Assembly (NCBI GenBank): GCA_014872875.1
Contig: WKFI01000011.1
Coordinates: 248,001 to 312,000 of the forward strand
Reading direction: 5' to 3'
DNA length: 64,000 nucleotides
DNA from: Paracoccaceae bacterium
GTDB taxonomy: Bacteria; Pseudomonadota; Alphaproteobacteria; Rhodobacterales; Rhodobacteraceae
Position numbers and translations under genes: made by a program. The notes under the pieces were generated by a model. It did no database searches, was not told where the DNA came from, and saw nothing but the letters and a program-made list of their open reading frames with translations. This document shows, piece by piece, positions 8,593 through 17,429 of this stretch (the first letter of the stretch is position 1; each line of letters begins with the position of its first letter).

Positions 8593-9918
8593 CTACCCGT
8601 CTCGCCAACCAGCGTCCCGCAACCGCTGCAGCACATCCTCGGCCGGTGCCGTGTCGCCATGGATTCCAAAAAGACTGTTCGCAATAGAGGCGTCCGGCCA
8701 TGATTGTTCCAACTGTTGCAGCTTGCGTTCAGCGGCTTTGATGTCCCCTAGAGCTTGCAAAGCTGCGACATGATAGGCGAAGGAAAGCGCGCAGATCGGA
8801 TCCCCAAGGGCGGCAGCCTCATTAAACGCGCGTGTCGTATCCCTGTAATTACCCAAATGGAAACTGGCGGCCGCAAATATGTTTCGGTTCGCAAATCTCT
8901 GAGAGCCGCTTTCGCGCAAAGCTTCGTTCTCTGACGCTGCGACCGCGCGTTCATTTTGCCCCGAGAACAGGGCGATTGTCCCGAGAAAGTCAGACAATTG
9001 CCCGTCCATGGGTGCCAACTCAACGGACAGTTCAGCCAGACGCAGGGCTTCCTCCCGATCGCCAGCGGCAAATACAGCAAGGGCCTGGGCCATTTGAGTT
9101 CTAGCTTCGGCCGGAGCCAGCCTGAGGGCTTGATCTGCAGCGCTTTGAGCTTGGGTCAAGAAAGCAGTGCGAGCTTCGGCATCCGCAGTGACCAGCGCAC
9201 GGATGCTCAGGACATGGGCCAATCCCGCGTACCCGCCGTAAAAATCTGGACCCAGCTCGATAACCCTTTGAAAAATTGAGGCTAAAAGCACTTGGCGCGG
9301 GGCGTCGAAAACTGGAAAAATCATGCGGTGGCCCTGCTCGGCCAAGGTAATCGCTTCGAGCATCGCAGGTGACTTTTGCAGGATGGCACTCCGTTCGGCC
9401 ATGCTGAACGTACGTTCCGGAACGCCAGCGCCCGGAAAGGCTGCTACAACCACCGGGGCGTTTTGTTGCGGCATGGCAAAAGACAGCCCCAACATTGCAG
9501 CACCGCCCACAATAGCGCCAAGGCCAAACAACGCGCCATAGGCCAAATACGGGGTCCGCGGGCGTGTTTCCGCCGGGTCCTGCACCGGGTTAACAACCTC
9601 GTAGCTTGGACAATAACTGCCGGGATCCATGTGGATCCGCACAGGGTCATCATCGCCTTGGGTGGCATAATAATGGTCCAGAGTCTGGCGCAGTCTTCGG
9701 GCATCTACGCGCACGACATTGTCGGCGTCACCGTGATCCTGCGGTGCCCGATCATAGACGTCCTGAGCGATCGTCTTTCCGCGGATTGCGTCCCCCCGGC
9801 CCTGAATCTCTTCGCTGATCACATAGCTCAGGAACGCGCCAATGCGGCCGCTCGCGTCCACGAGATCGGATGCAAGCACGCGTTGCAATGCGTCTTCTTT
9901 TGCTTTCGCAGAGACCAT
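8593..9918 (-). CDS. TPR membrane protein with an adenylate-cyclase-type N-terminal domain
   Basis: A 441-residue protein in three parts. Residues 1-105 match the conserved N-terminal domain found ahead of TPR and adenylate-cyclase proteins in rhizobia and roseobacters: long helix, RGKTIAQDVYDR (46-57), VVRVDARRLRQTL (68-80), YYATQGDDDPVRI and GSYCPSYEV. Residues ~123-149 form one transmembrane helix. The rest (~190-441) is helical with TPR-like repeats, for example APAEARTQMAQALAVFAAGD. The usual catalytic cyclase domain is absent, so this is a sensor or scaffold at best. It diverges from the metallo-hydrolase at 10132 across 213 bases and may take part in its regulation (inference from position). 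Confidence 0.8.
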   Translation of the reverse strand: MVSAKAKEDALQRVLASDLVDASGRIGAFLSYVISEEIQGRGDAIRGKTIAQDVYDRAPQDHGDADNVVRVDARRLRQTLDHYYATQGDDDPVRIHMDPGSYCPSYEVVNPVQDPAETRPRTPYLAYGALFGLGAIVGGAAMLGLSFAMPQQNAPVVVAAFPGAGVPERTFSMAERSAILQKSPAMLEAITLAEQGHRMIFPVFDAPRQVLLASIFQRVIELGPDFYGGYAGLAHVLSIRALVTADAEARTAFLTQAQSAADQALRLAPAEARTQMAQALAVFAAGDREEALRLAELSVELAPMDGQLSDFLGTIALFSGQNERAVAASENEALRESGSQRFANRNIFAAASFHLGNYRDTTRAFNEAAALGDPICALSFAYHVAALQALGDIKAAERKLQQLEQSWPDASIANSLFGIHGDTAPAEDVLQRLRDAGWRDG

Positions 9919-10131
9919 TAATCAAATCCAACGCTAATCGTGACAACCGGTTAACACCAATATTTACAACACTATCACAGATGTCTCCCACGTGAGTCAC
10001 GTCCATTTCACCGTAACACCATTACGCGGACGCCGTTTGTCCGGGAAGCTGTGGACATCAACGTTTGTGTCGCGACAGAGCCGCGAATTCCGTCCGGTGG
10101 TTCGGCGACGTGAGACAGGAGGACACATGAC

Positions 10132-11466
10132 ATGAGACTTCCAAGATCATTCCCCAAGAAGCCGATTTGCTTCATCGCCGGCATCGCCTTCGGAGCGTGG
10201 ATGTCATCTCCGGGTGATACACAAGGCACATGGAACGGCTTCGGCCTTGTCGGAGCAGCCTATGCGCAGGAAAGCGACGTCGAGGTTTCTCCGACCATGG
10301 TACGCGATCGTCATCGCGACGTTTATTACCCCAACAGTGAAGACTTGGCAGAAGATGAGATGCGCGTGATCGCTTGCGGCACGGGGATGCCCACCACGCG
10401 GGCAGCACAGGCCGCAGCCTGTTTCCTGGTCGAGTTGGGCAACGGCGACAAGTTCCTGTTCGACATCGGGTCCGGATCCGCGGAACGCATTTCGTCGCTT
10501 CAGATCCCATACAACTACCTCAACAAGGTCTTCATCGGACACTTGCACACGGACCATTTTGGCGCGCTGCATGATTTGTTCATCGGCGGTGCCCTGATGG
10601 GACGTAATGTACCATTGCGCGTTTGGGGGCCGTCCGGACCTGCCCCGGAGCTGGGAACAGCCTATGCCCTGGAACACATGCAGAAGATGCTCACCTGGGA
10701 TCTTGCTGGACGCGCAGGGAATGTGGATTTCCGTGGCTACTCCATGGAGGTGAACGAGTTTGACTACAAGCTGGAGAATGAGCCGGTATATGAAGAGAAT
10801 GGTGTGATTATCCGGACATTCCCGGCCATCCATTCGATCGACGGCGCGGTGAGCTATTCGCTTGAATGGAACGATCTGAAATTTGTCTTCAGCTCGGACA
10901 CTTACCCCAACAAATGGTTCAAGGAATATGCCAAGGACGCCGACATCGCGATCCACGAATGCTTCATCGCTGTACCGGATCTGGTAAACAAGATGAAATT
11001 CACGCCTGAATCGGCTTTGCTTGTCGGCACGTAGGTGCACACAGCGCCGGAGGCTTTAGGCAAGGTGATGAGCGACATTCGGCCTCGCATGGCGGTCGCA
11101 TATCATTTCTTCAATGACTTCGACACGACCACCGCGGTCTATGAACGGATCCGCAAGACCTATGACGGACCGCTCAGCATGGCGGACGATTTCATGGTCT
11201 GGAACGTCACCAAGGATGACATAACCGTCCGGATGGCCGTGACCGAGGAGCGCACGTGGTCACCTCCGTTGGCAGCACCGGCCGAAGTACCGTCACTGGA
11301 TGACCGGGAAGAGTTTGCCGAACGATCCGGTGTGCCCCTTGAAGCCATGCAGTTCTCTGACTTCACGCAGGGAGGCTTTGACGATGTCGACGACGTTTTG
11401 CGTCCGATCTTCGAAGAGGCCTCGGAAGCTCTGGGCCAGGAATTCCCGTATCCGGGTGACGAATAG
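10132..11466 (+). pseudogene. GntH-like MBL-fold metallo-hydrolase interrupted by an in-frame amber stop
   Basis: One reading frame of 444 codons encodes a metallo-beta-lactamase-fold hydrolase resembling GntH-type and AtsA/ElaC-type enzymes, with a single TAG at 11032-11034. The first part (300 residues) has an N-terminal signal sequence ending about AAYAQ, the metal motif HLHTDH (137-142), SSDTYPNKW and AIHECF. The second part (bases 11035-11466) carries AVAYHFFND, which supplies the last metal-binding His, and YMVWNVTKDD-like segments. The local reading is VGT-stop-VHT; related proteins have Gln at this place (GTQVHT-type, from memory), so CAG to TAG is the simplest explanation. A product ending at the stop would lack the last ligand. 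Readthrough or a sequencing error cannot be excluded. Confidence 0.8.
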
Positions 11467-11474
11467 TCTCTTTG

Positions 11475-11499
11475 CCCCGGCGTTCCTTCGACGCCGGGG
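11475..11499 (+). terminator. Strong hairpin after the metallo-hydrolase gene
   Basis: A perfect 9-bp stem, CCCCGGCGT (11475-11483) with ACGCCGGGG (11491-11499), and a 7-base loop, beginning 8 bases after the metallo-hydrolase stop. The following bases are not T-rich, so it may attenuate or stabilise the message rather than end it fully. Its presence argues that the next gene starts after it, at 11526. Confidence 0.55.
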
Positions 11500-11525
11500 T
11501 ATTCCTGTGCGTGTGGATCAAGATC

Positions 11526-13232
11526 ATGTTTTGTCTGCGTTTTCTTTCGTTCTGTCTGATTGGAGTGTGCTGGGCATGTTCCGGTGCGCTGGCCGATCTG
11601 GTTTCACCCTTTGGTGGTGAAACCGCCCCCAATTTTGCTGATGTCACGGTTCTTGAGGATCGGGTGCGTGTCAGTCTTGAAATCGACCGTTCCGATTTCC
11701 CGATCTTCGTTGGGTCCGAAACCGAACCTGGTCAAAGCCTGGCAGCGAGAACAGGACGCACCATGAAGGTCTGGGTCAACGGCAACGCAGTCACCCCCGT
11801 GACACGACGGGCCGAACTGCGTCCCCGCAAAGCCCGTCGGACCGCCGCGACTGCTTATGGCCTGCCTCAGCCGCGCAGCGCCGACGTCGTTTCTGCCGAG
11901 CTGGACTATATCTTTGCAAACCAACCCGAAAGTATCGAAATCGAACCACCCATGGATCGATCTGGTCGTCCCACGGCCTCGATCGGTGTAATGGTCACGC
12001 ATATGGGCATACCGGTGACCGACTACCGATATCTGTCACAACGGGAAAGCTTGCGGCTGAACTGGGAAGATCCATGGTTCTCGCGTTTCGACAACCCCAA
12101 CCTGACCCGTCATCACGCGTCTCCTTTGATGTCCTTCATCTCGGTCGAGCCCCGCGAAGTGCGTCACGAGATCATTCTTCGACTGGGTGATCTGGAGAAT
12201 TGGGTCGAACTTGAATTCGGGAACACGACGAAGGTTGGATCCTCTGAAATGAGGATGATTGCCAAGCGCGCCAGTTCCTTTTTTACCGAAAAGAACCCGA
12301 TCCTTGTCGATGGCACGTCCGTGACACCGCAAAGTGTTGACGTATCGCGGATCACCGTCGGAGCCGAGGGACTGACAGTCCTACCGGATGACATCATCAC
12401 GCTTCGCAGGACCACCTTACTGGGCGTAATCGTAACCTACCCCCAACATAGGCTGCCAGATCAGGTGCAGATGCGCTGGGATCTTTTTCCAAATGGTCTT
12501 GAGGCGGTACCGGTGACCCTGACCGATCCGGCGGGGGCAGTTCCCGCCCAAGCCCGCCAAAACGACCCCGAGGTAATCTGGACCAACCACCTGAAAACAT
12601 GGAAGCCACTACAAACCTCATCGGTGCCTGTAACCACAGCGACCACGCTACAAGCGCCTTTGCTTTCCGTGGCGCTTGCCCTTTTCGGTTTTGGTCTTTT
12701 GGTTTGGGCAATTCGTGCTTCGCGATTGGCGACAGGATTGGCAGGTTTCGCAATTGCCCTGGGCCTGTCCCTGTCGGCCTCACCTGTGACCTCTGCCCTA
12801 CAACTTTTTGGCCCTCCCGACCTCAGCAAGGCCGAGGCCGGACCTGTGGTTGCCGATCTGGTCAAAAATGCTGGCGTAGCCTTGCTCGAAACGCATGACG
12901 GGTCGTTTGAGAAAGCGTTGAAACCGTTTGTACCAACACATGCTCTGACCAGCGTCGGGGATGAAATCCGTCGTGGGTTGTCGGTGCGCTTGCCATCAGG
13001 CGCCAGCACCCGCGTTATCGGTATCGAGGACGTGACAATCGGCGACCTCGGCACAAAGCAGGACGAAGGTAGTCAACCGATCATCGTCCGGTGGACCGCG
13101 ACGGTGACGGGTGGCCATTGGGGCCACGCACACACACGGCAAATCACTTATCGAGCGCTCGCCGAAATCTCAGCCATGAACGGAGCGTGGATGTTGACTG
13201 GCCTGACCATCCTACGGGCGGACCCAATCTGA
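11526..13232 (+). CDS. Exported membrane-anchored protein of unknown function
   Basis: A 568-residue protein I cannot assign. It starts with a signal peptide (MFCLRFLSFCLIGVCWACSG, cleavage near SGALA), followed by a ~360-residue beta-rich extracytoplasmic region, two adjacent hydrophobic helices (around LLSVALALFGFGLLVWAI and GLAGFAIALGLSLSASPV), and a C-terminal ~140-residue domain ending in RALAEISAMNGAWMLTGL, which looks like the strand pattern of NTF2-like domains. The ATG at 11526 was preferred over an upstream TTG at 11472 because it begins the signal peptide and lies beyond the hairpin. It sits between two damaged genes, a metallo-hydrolase and a HupE-like protein, and has an intact frame itself. 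The gap to the next gene is 18 bases, so it is cotranscribed with it. Confidence 0.8.
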   Translation: MFCLRFLSFCLIGVCWACSGALADLVSPFGGETAPNFADVTVLEDRVRVSLEIDRSDFPIFVGSETEPGQSLAARTGRTMKVWVNGNAVTPVTRRAELRPRKARRTAATAYGLPQPRSADVVSAELDYIFANQPESIEIEPPMDRSGRPTASIGVMVTHMGIPVTDYRYLSQRESLRLNWEDPWFSRFDNPNLTRHHASPLMSFISVEPREVRHEIILRLGDLENWVELEFGNTTKVGSSEMRMIAKRASSFFTEKNPILVDGTSVTPQSVDVSRITVGAEGLTVLPDDIITLRRTTLLGVIVTYPQHRLPDQVQMRWDLFPNGLEAVPVTLTDPAGAVPAQARQNDPEVIWTNHLKTWKPLQTSSVPVTTATTLQAPLLSVALALFGFGLLVWAIRASRLATGLAGFAIALGLSLSASPVTSALQLFGPPDLSKAEAGPVVADLVKNAGVALLETHDGSFEKALKPFVPTHALTSVGDEIRRGLSVRLPSGASTRVIGIEDVTIGDLGTKQDEGSQPIIVRWTATVTGGHWGHAHTRQITYRALAEISAMNGAWMLTGLTILRADPI

Positions 13233-13250
13233 TCAAAGGAGACTAGCACC

Positions 13251-14515
13251 ATGCTGCGCCTGATCTTTCTCCCTCTGACACTGCTGGGCCTTTGGTTACC
13301 AAGCCTCGCAAGCGCCCATTTCAACCTCAATCAGAATGTTCGAATACTGCACGTCGTGCATGAAGAAGGCGGGCTCAGCATCTACATGCGCACGCCCATG
13401 CCATACCTGGTAGCCGAACAGGTCGGCCCTTTGGGTCCGGACGGAATTCCTGTGCCTGCGCCGCTGACCACAAACCGCATGGAAAACGGTCTGCTGATGC
13501 ACCTGGTGGATTGGACCGCGCTACAGGCGGACCCGTTGATGCTGGGCAAGCTGGCCGCCGACGCGCTTGTCCTGAGTACCGAAGGACATGTGTTGCCGGT
13601 GGAGATCAAAGCCGTTCGTGTCGCACCCATCGGTGTGGAACCGGGATTTGCCTCGCAAGCAGAGGCCGTGCAGGCGTTGACGATCCGGCAGGTTTATCCT
13701 GCAACTGGGAACGAGATTTATGTTGGCGACGCAGTCGTAGATCTTCACCTTTGGGTTCCAAGTCCGTCGCCCGTTCAGACCTATCAATTGGAAATGACAA
13801 ATAATCCGGGTCTTGAGGGACAAGACGAAACGGCCAATCTGATACTTAACTACCAGGACGACGATGTACGCACCTACAGGGCCCAGGGTCTGTTGCTGGA
13901 ACCAATCACCGTGTCAGGGTCACCTGTGGCCGCCGCCAGTACGTTCTTGATCGAAGGAATCCGGCACATTCCGGAAGGCCTCGATCACGTCTTGTTCGTA
14001 CTCTGCATGATCATCGGCGCTGCCAGCCTCCGCAGCCTGATTGGCCGCGTCACGGGGTTCACGATGGCCACACAGTGACGTTAATCGCAGGATTCTTCGG
14101 GCTCGCTCCGCAAGGCGCATGGTTCATACCGGCAGTCGAAACGGCAATTGCGATCTCGATAATCCTGGTTGCGGCCGACGCAGTAAAACAACGGCGGCGG
14201 GCCGATCTTGGTTCAGACAGTTACGGCCTGATGATAAATGCGGGACTGGGCCTGCTGCACGGGTTCGGGTTCTCTTTCATGCTGCACAATATTTTGCAGG
14301 TTGACGCCCCGAATGTTTGGCAGAGCCTGTTGGCCTTTAACATCGGCGTCGAAATCGGCCAATTGATGATTGTCTTGGTCATCTGGCCCTTTGTTGTTTT
14401 TCTGCGTACCAGACCTCGATTTGTTTGGACGGTCTCCAGTGGAGCGGTGGCCGGGGTCTCTTCAGCAGTAGCAATTTTCTGGATCTTCGAGCGCGCTGGA
14501 GGGATCTGGTCCTAG
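13251..14515 (+). pseudogene. HupE/UreJ-family membrane protein with a one-base frameshift
   Basis: Two overlapping frames together encode one HupE/UreJ_2-type protein of about 420 residues. Frame one (13251-14078) gives a signal peptide, an extracytoplasmic region of ~225 residues and the family motif IEGIRHIPEGLDHVLFVL, then ends at a premature TGA after GFTMATQ. Frame two (to 14515) resumes with VTLIAGFFGLAP, EAxIAISI-like VETAIAISIILVAADA, the conserved LLHGFGFSFML and AFNIGVEIGQL. Homologues read FTxAHSxTL here; adding one C in ATGGCCACACAG restores MAHTVTL exactly, so a one-base deletion near 14066-14069 is the likely lesion. HupE-type proteins are implicated in nickel or cobalt transport, but this longer subgroup is uncharacterised. 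An SD GGAG precedes the ATG. Confidence 0.85.
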
Positions 14516-14827
14516 ACCCCCTGTCGGCATTCAAACGATATCGGTTGGACAAACAAGCGGACCGATTTGTTCTCACCCGAGTTCAAAGTCGGGATACGGT
14601 ATTGCGTCTAACCACAGGCTCCAGACGCCATCGCTTCAAAAGATCCCTGCCGATCCAAATCGGCCTCAAATCTCGCTCGGAAACAGCTCCGATCTCACGA
14701 CGTAATTCAGCCACCATCGGGAGGCAGGGTGTGAAGACCCGAAGCTCGGCATGACAAGCAGAATGGAAGGCACCCGCCAGTATGTTTGCGGTCTTCCGAG
14801 TTAGGTCGATCAACCGTTGGAGTGCCT
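14516..14827. other. Interval between the HupE-like gene and the IclR gene
   Basis: Contains no confident gene. The only candidate is a minus-strand 82-codon frame at 14583-14831, listed separately with low confidence. No terminator with a T tract is evident between these convergent units. Confidence 0.4.
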
Positions 14828-14831
14828 TCAT
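14583..14831 (-). CDS. Possible small protein translationally coupled to the IclR gene
   Basis: An 82-codon frame whose ATG overlaps the IclR stop by four bases (ATGA), the pattern of coupled genes. The C-terminal half, with LRREIGAVSERDLRPIWIG followed by basic residues, is loosely like DUF1127 proteins (xREIxxLSDRELxDIG). The N-terminal part has no recognisable feature and the codon use is not decisive. It could equally be a chance frame. Confidence 0.25.
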   Translation of the reverse strand: MKALQRLIDLTRKTANILAGAFHSACHAELRVFTPCLPMVAELRREIGAVSERDLRPIWIGRDLLKRWRLEPVVRRNTVSRL

Positions 14832-15595
14832 TCAGTCCCGAAAAGAGCGTCCCGCAGTCGGATAGCTGATGCCTGCAGCATCTCCTTGCAGCGGATAGCT
14901 TCAGGGATAGAAATTCTTTGTGTCGGGCCATGAAAGGCGAGCGCTGAAACGAACCGCCCTGACGGATCTGTGACCGGAACGGCAATGGCGACCATGCCGT
15001 CCAGAAACTCCTCCTGATCCAGGGAATAACCCTGTCTGGCAATCTGTTTGAGTTCTTCCAACAAGGGCTCGGCCGCGACATGAGTGGCCCCGGTCATCCG
15101 GGTCAGCGTCAGTGACGATACCAACTGCGCCCGGGCTTTAGGTGCCAGGCTGGCCAGAAAGCACTTGCCACTGGCGGTGCAATGAAAGGGCACATTAGTC
15201 CCCACTGGCAATTGGATACGGAACGCCCAGTCAGTTTCGACCCGGTCCAGATATCGCATCCCGGCCTCTTCGGGGATGACATAATTCACCGTCTCGCGCA
15301 CCTCGCGCGCAACATCCAGCAGGATTTGGCGCCTGGCAATGTGATCGCGGGAATTGTGCAGGAGCCCCGAACCCAATTCGCGTAGGCGACGTGCCACCTG
15401 GTAGTGGCGGGAATTGCCATGCCGGATGATGAAACCGTTCTCCTCCAGCGTTGCGCAAAGCCGATGCACTGTCTGTTTGGGAAGCCCCAAAAACGCGTTG
15501 ATCTCGGTCGCTGTCATCGGCTGATCGCTTTTCCCCAGGATCTCCAGGATCAACAAGGTTCTGAGGTTCGTGGGAATGCGTTCTGCAGTAGCCAT
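14828..15595 (-). CDS. IclR-family transcriptional regulator of the sulfonate locus
   Basis: A 255-residue IclR-type regulator: an N-terminal winged helix (residues ~9-70) with LLILEILGKSDQPMTATEI, LGLPKQTVHRLCATLEENGFI, and a C-terminal effector domain with NYVIPEEAGMRYLDRV, FHCTASGKCFLASL and SLDQEEFLDGMVAIAVPV. The ATG at 15595 is chosen because it fits the family N-terminus; an upstream in-frame start at 15673 would add 26 atypical residues. It diverges from the GMC oxidoreductase gene with about 99 bases between, so it probably senses the sulfonate or an intermediate and controls the locus (inference). Confidence 0.9.
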   Translation of the reverse strand: MATAERIPTNLRTLLILEILGKSDQPMTATEINAFLGLPKQTVHRLCATLEENGFIIRHGNSRHYQVARRLRELGSGLLHNSRDHIARRQILLDVAREVRETVNYVIPEEAGMRYLDRVETDWAFRIQLPVGTNVPFHCTASGKCFLASLAPKARAQLVSSLTLTRMTGATHVAAEPLLEELKQIARQGYSLDQEEFLDGMVAIAVPVTDPSGRFVSALAFHGPTQRISIPEAIRCKEMLQASAIRLRDALFGTE

Positions 15596-15694
15596 GGGTC
15601 CGGCCTGTTCAAATTGTTTGTTGCTTTGGGTACGAATCACTGTAGCGTTAAAAAACGGGAATAATAGTCTCAATTTTTGATCTTTTGGGGGAAA

Positions 15695-17296
15695 ATGGAG
15701 TTCGACTTCGTAATAGTGGGTGCAGGATCCGCCGGATGTGCTGTTGCAAACCGCCTATCCGAGAGCGGTCGATATACAGTTGCACTGCTCGAAGCCGGCC
15801 CTCGTGATACCAATCCATGGATCCATATTCCGGTCGGATATTTCCGCACGATGGGCAGCCCCGGCACCGATTGGCGTTACCGGACCGAGGCCGATCCGGG
15901 CATAGCCGGACGGTCGATCCCCTGGCCGCGCGGGCGCGTTCTGGGCGGGTCCAGTTCGATCAACGGGCTGCTCTATGTTCGCGGTCAAAAGCAGGACTAC
16001 GACGGCTGGGCCCAAATGGGCTGTACCGGGTGGTCTTGGGACGATGTGCTGCCCCTGTTCAAACGTGCAGAAAACTGGGAGGGCGACAATTCCGACGATC
16101 TGCGAGGCAAGGATGGACCTTTGTCTGTACAGAATTCGCGGCTGAGCCGCGAGGTGGTCGACAAGTGGGTCGATGCGGCGGTCGCAGCCGGTTATCGGCG
16201 CAACCCTGACTACAATGGGGCCGATCAGGAAGGTGTTGGGTACTTCCAACTGACCATGCAAGGCGGTCGGCGCTGCTCTTCGGCGGTGGCCTATCTGAAA
16301 CCCGCAAAGGGGCGACAGAATCTGGAAATTCTGACTGACGCGCAAACCGAAAAGCTTGTGCTTGATCAGGGCCGTGTCGTCGGAGTACGGGCCCGTATCA
16401 AAGGGCAGTTCCAGGACGTCCGGGCCCGTCACGAAGTCATTCTTTCGGCCGGCGCCATCGGATCCCCTCAGATCCTGATGCTGTCAGGGATTGGCGATCC
16501 CGATGACATCCGTCCGCATGGGATAGACATGCAGGTCGAACTCAAGGGGGTGGGCAAGAACCTGCAGGACCATTTGCAGGCGCGACCCGTTTTCAAGACC
16601 GATCTCAGCACGATCAACGTGGAAACATCGAACTTGTTCAAGCAGGGCATGATTGCGCTGCAATACGCTTTGACCCAACGCGGGCCGATGACCATGGCCG
16701 CCAGCCTGGGCACCGGGTTCCTGAAAACGGAGCCGCATCTGGAAACGCCTGACATCCAGTTCCACATCCAGCCCTTCAGCGCCGACAGCCCGGCCGAAGG
16801 CGCACACAAATTTTCCGCGTTCACTGCATCTGTTCTGCAATTGCGTCCGGAAAGCGCCGGCCATCTGACGCTGAGTTCCTCCAGCATGGACGCGCACCCG
16901 GAAATCCATCCGAATTATCTGAATACGGAAACCGATTGCCGCACGATCGTCAAAGGCATCCAGATCGCGCGCAAGATCGCTCAGGTCGAGCCTCTGAAAT
17001 CCCATATCACCGAAGAACACGCACCGGGTTCAGGGGTCGGTATGGACGACTACGATGCGACACTCGACTGGGCTCGAAAGACGGCGGTCACGATCTACCA
17101 TCCAACAGGAACCTGCAAAATGGGCATCGACAACCGGGCGGTGGTCGATCCCCGCCTGCGCGTTAGGGGCGTAGCCGGATTGCGCGTGGCGGATGCGTCG
17201 ATCATGCCGCTCATCGTCAGCGGAAACACGAACGCCCCGGCGATCATGATCGGCGAAAAGGTTAGCGACATGGTGTTGGAGGACGCCCGGTCATGA
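15695..17296 (+). CDS. FAD-dependent GMC-family alcohol dehydrogenase
   Basis: A 533-residue glucose-methanol-choline oxidoreductase, annotated in relatives as choline dehydrogenase-like. FAD binding is shown by FVIVGAGSAGCAVANRL (residues ~5-21) and the signature RGRVLGGSSSINGLLYVRG (~80-98); the second PROSITE motif appears as SAGAIGSPQILMLSGIG; the C-terminal catalytic His is in TIYHPTGTCKMG and the second residue in VSGNTNAPAIMIG. It oxidises a primary alcohol. Upstream of a TRAP transporter and next to ComDE, the substrate may be a hydroxyalkyl-sulfonate; isethionate dehydrogenase IseJ belongs to this family (known), but that identity is not proven here. ATG at 15695 follows a GGGGGA ribosome site. 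Confidence 0.9.
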   Translation: MEFDFVIVGAGSAGCAVANRLSESGRYTVALLEAGPRDTNPWIHIPVGYFRTMGSPGTDWRYRTEADPGIAGRSIPWPRGRVLGGSSSINGLLYVRGQKQDYDGWAQMGCTGWSWDDVLPLFKRAENWEGDNSDDLRGKDGPLSVQNSRLSREVVDKWVDAAVAAGYRRNPDYNGADQEGVGYFQLTMQGGRRCSSAVAYLKPAKGRQNLEILTDAQTEKLVLDQGRVVGVRARIKGQFQDVRARHEVILSAGAIGSPQILMLSGIGDPDDIRPHGIDMQVELKGVGKNLQDHLQARPVFKTDLSTINVETSNLFKQGMIALQYALTQRGPMTMAASLGTGFLKTEPHLETPDIQFHIQPFSADSPAEGAHKFSAFTASVLQLRPESAGHLTLSSSSMDAHPEIHPNYLNTETDCRTIVKGIQIARKIAQVEPLKSHITEEHAPGSGVGMDDYDATLDWARKTAVTIYHPTGTCKMGIDNRAVVDPRLRVRGVAGLRVADASIMPLIVSGNTNAPAIMIGEKVSDMVLEDARS

Positions 17297-17429
17297 CCCG
17301 CATCGAACCCATAGGAAGATCAGAAGGAAAGGAGAGAGGCACCCGAGCGTGAAGGACATGAACCCGGGCCGAGCCTTCGCCCCCGGGGACAACGATCACA
17401 ATTGAGAGGGCAAAAAAGGGAGGAAAGAC

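Noticed and set aside
11032-11034. Pyrrolysine or programmed recoding of the TAG codon
   Set aside because: Pyrrolysine is not known in this group, no pyl genes are in the window, and the neighbouring frameshift makes mutation or error more likely.
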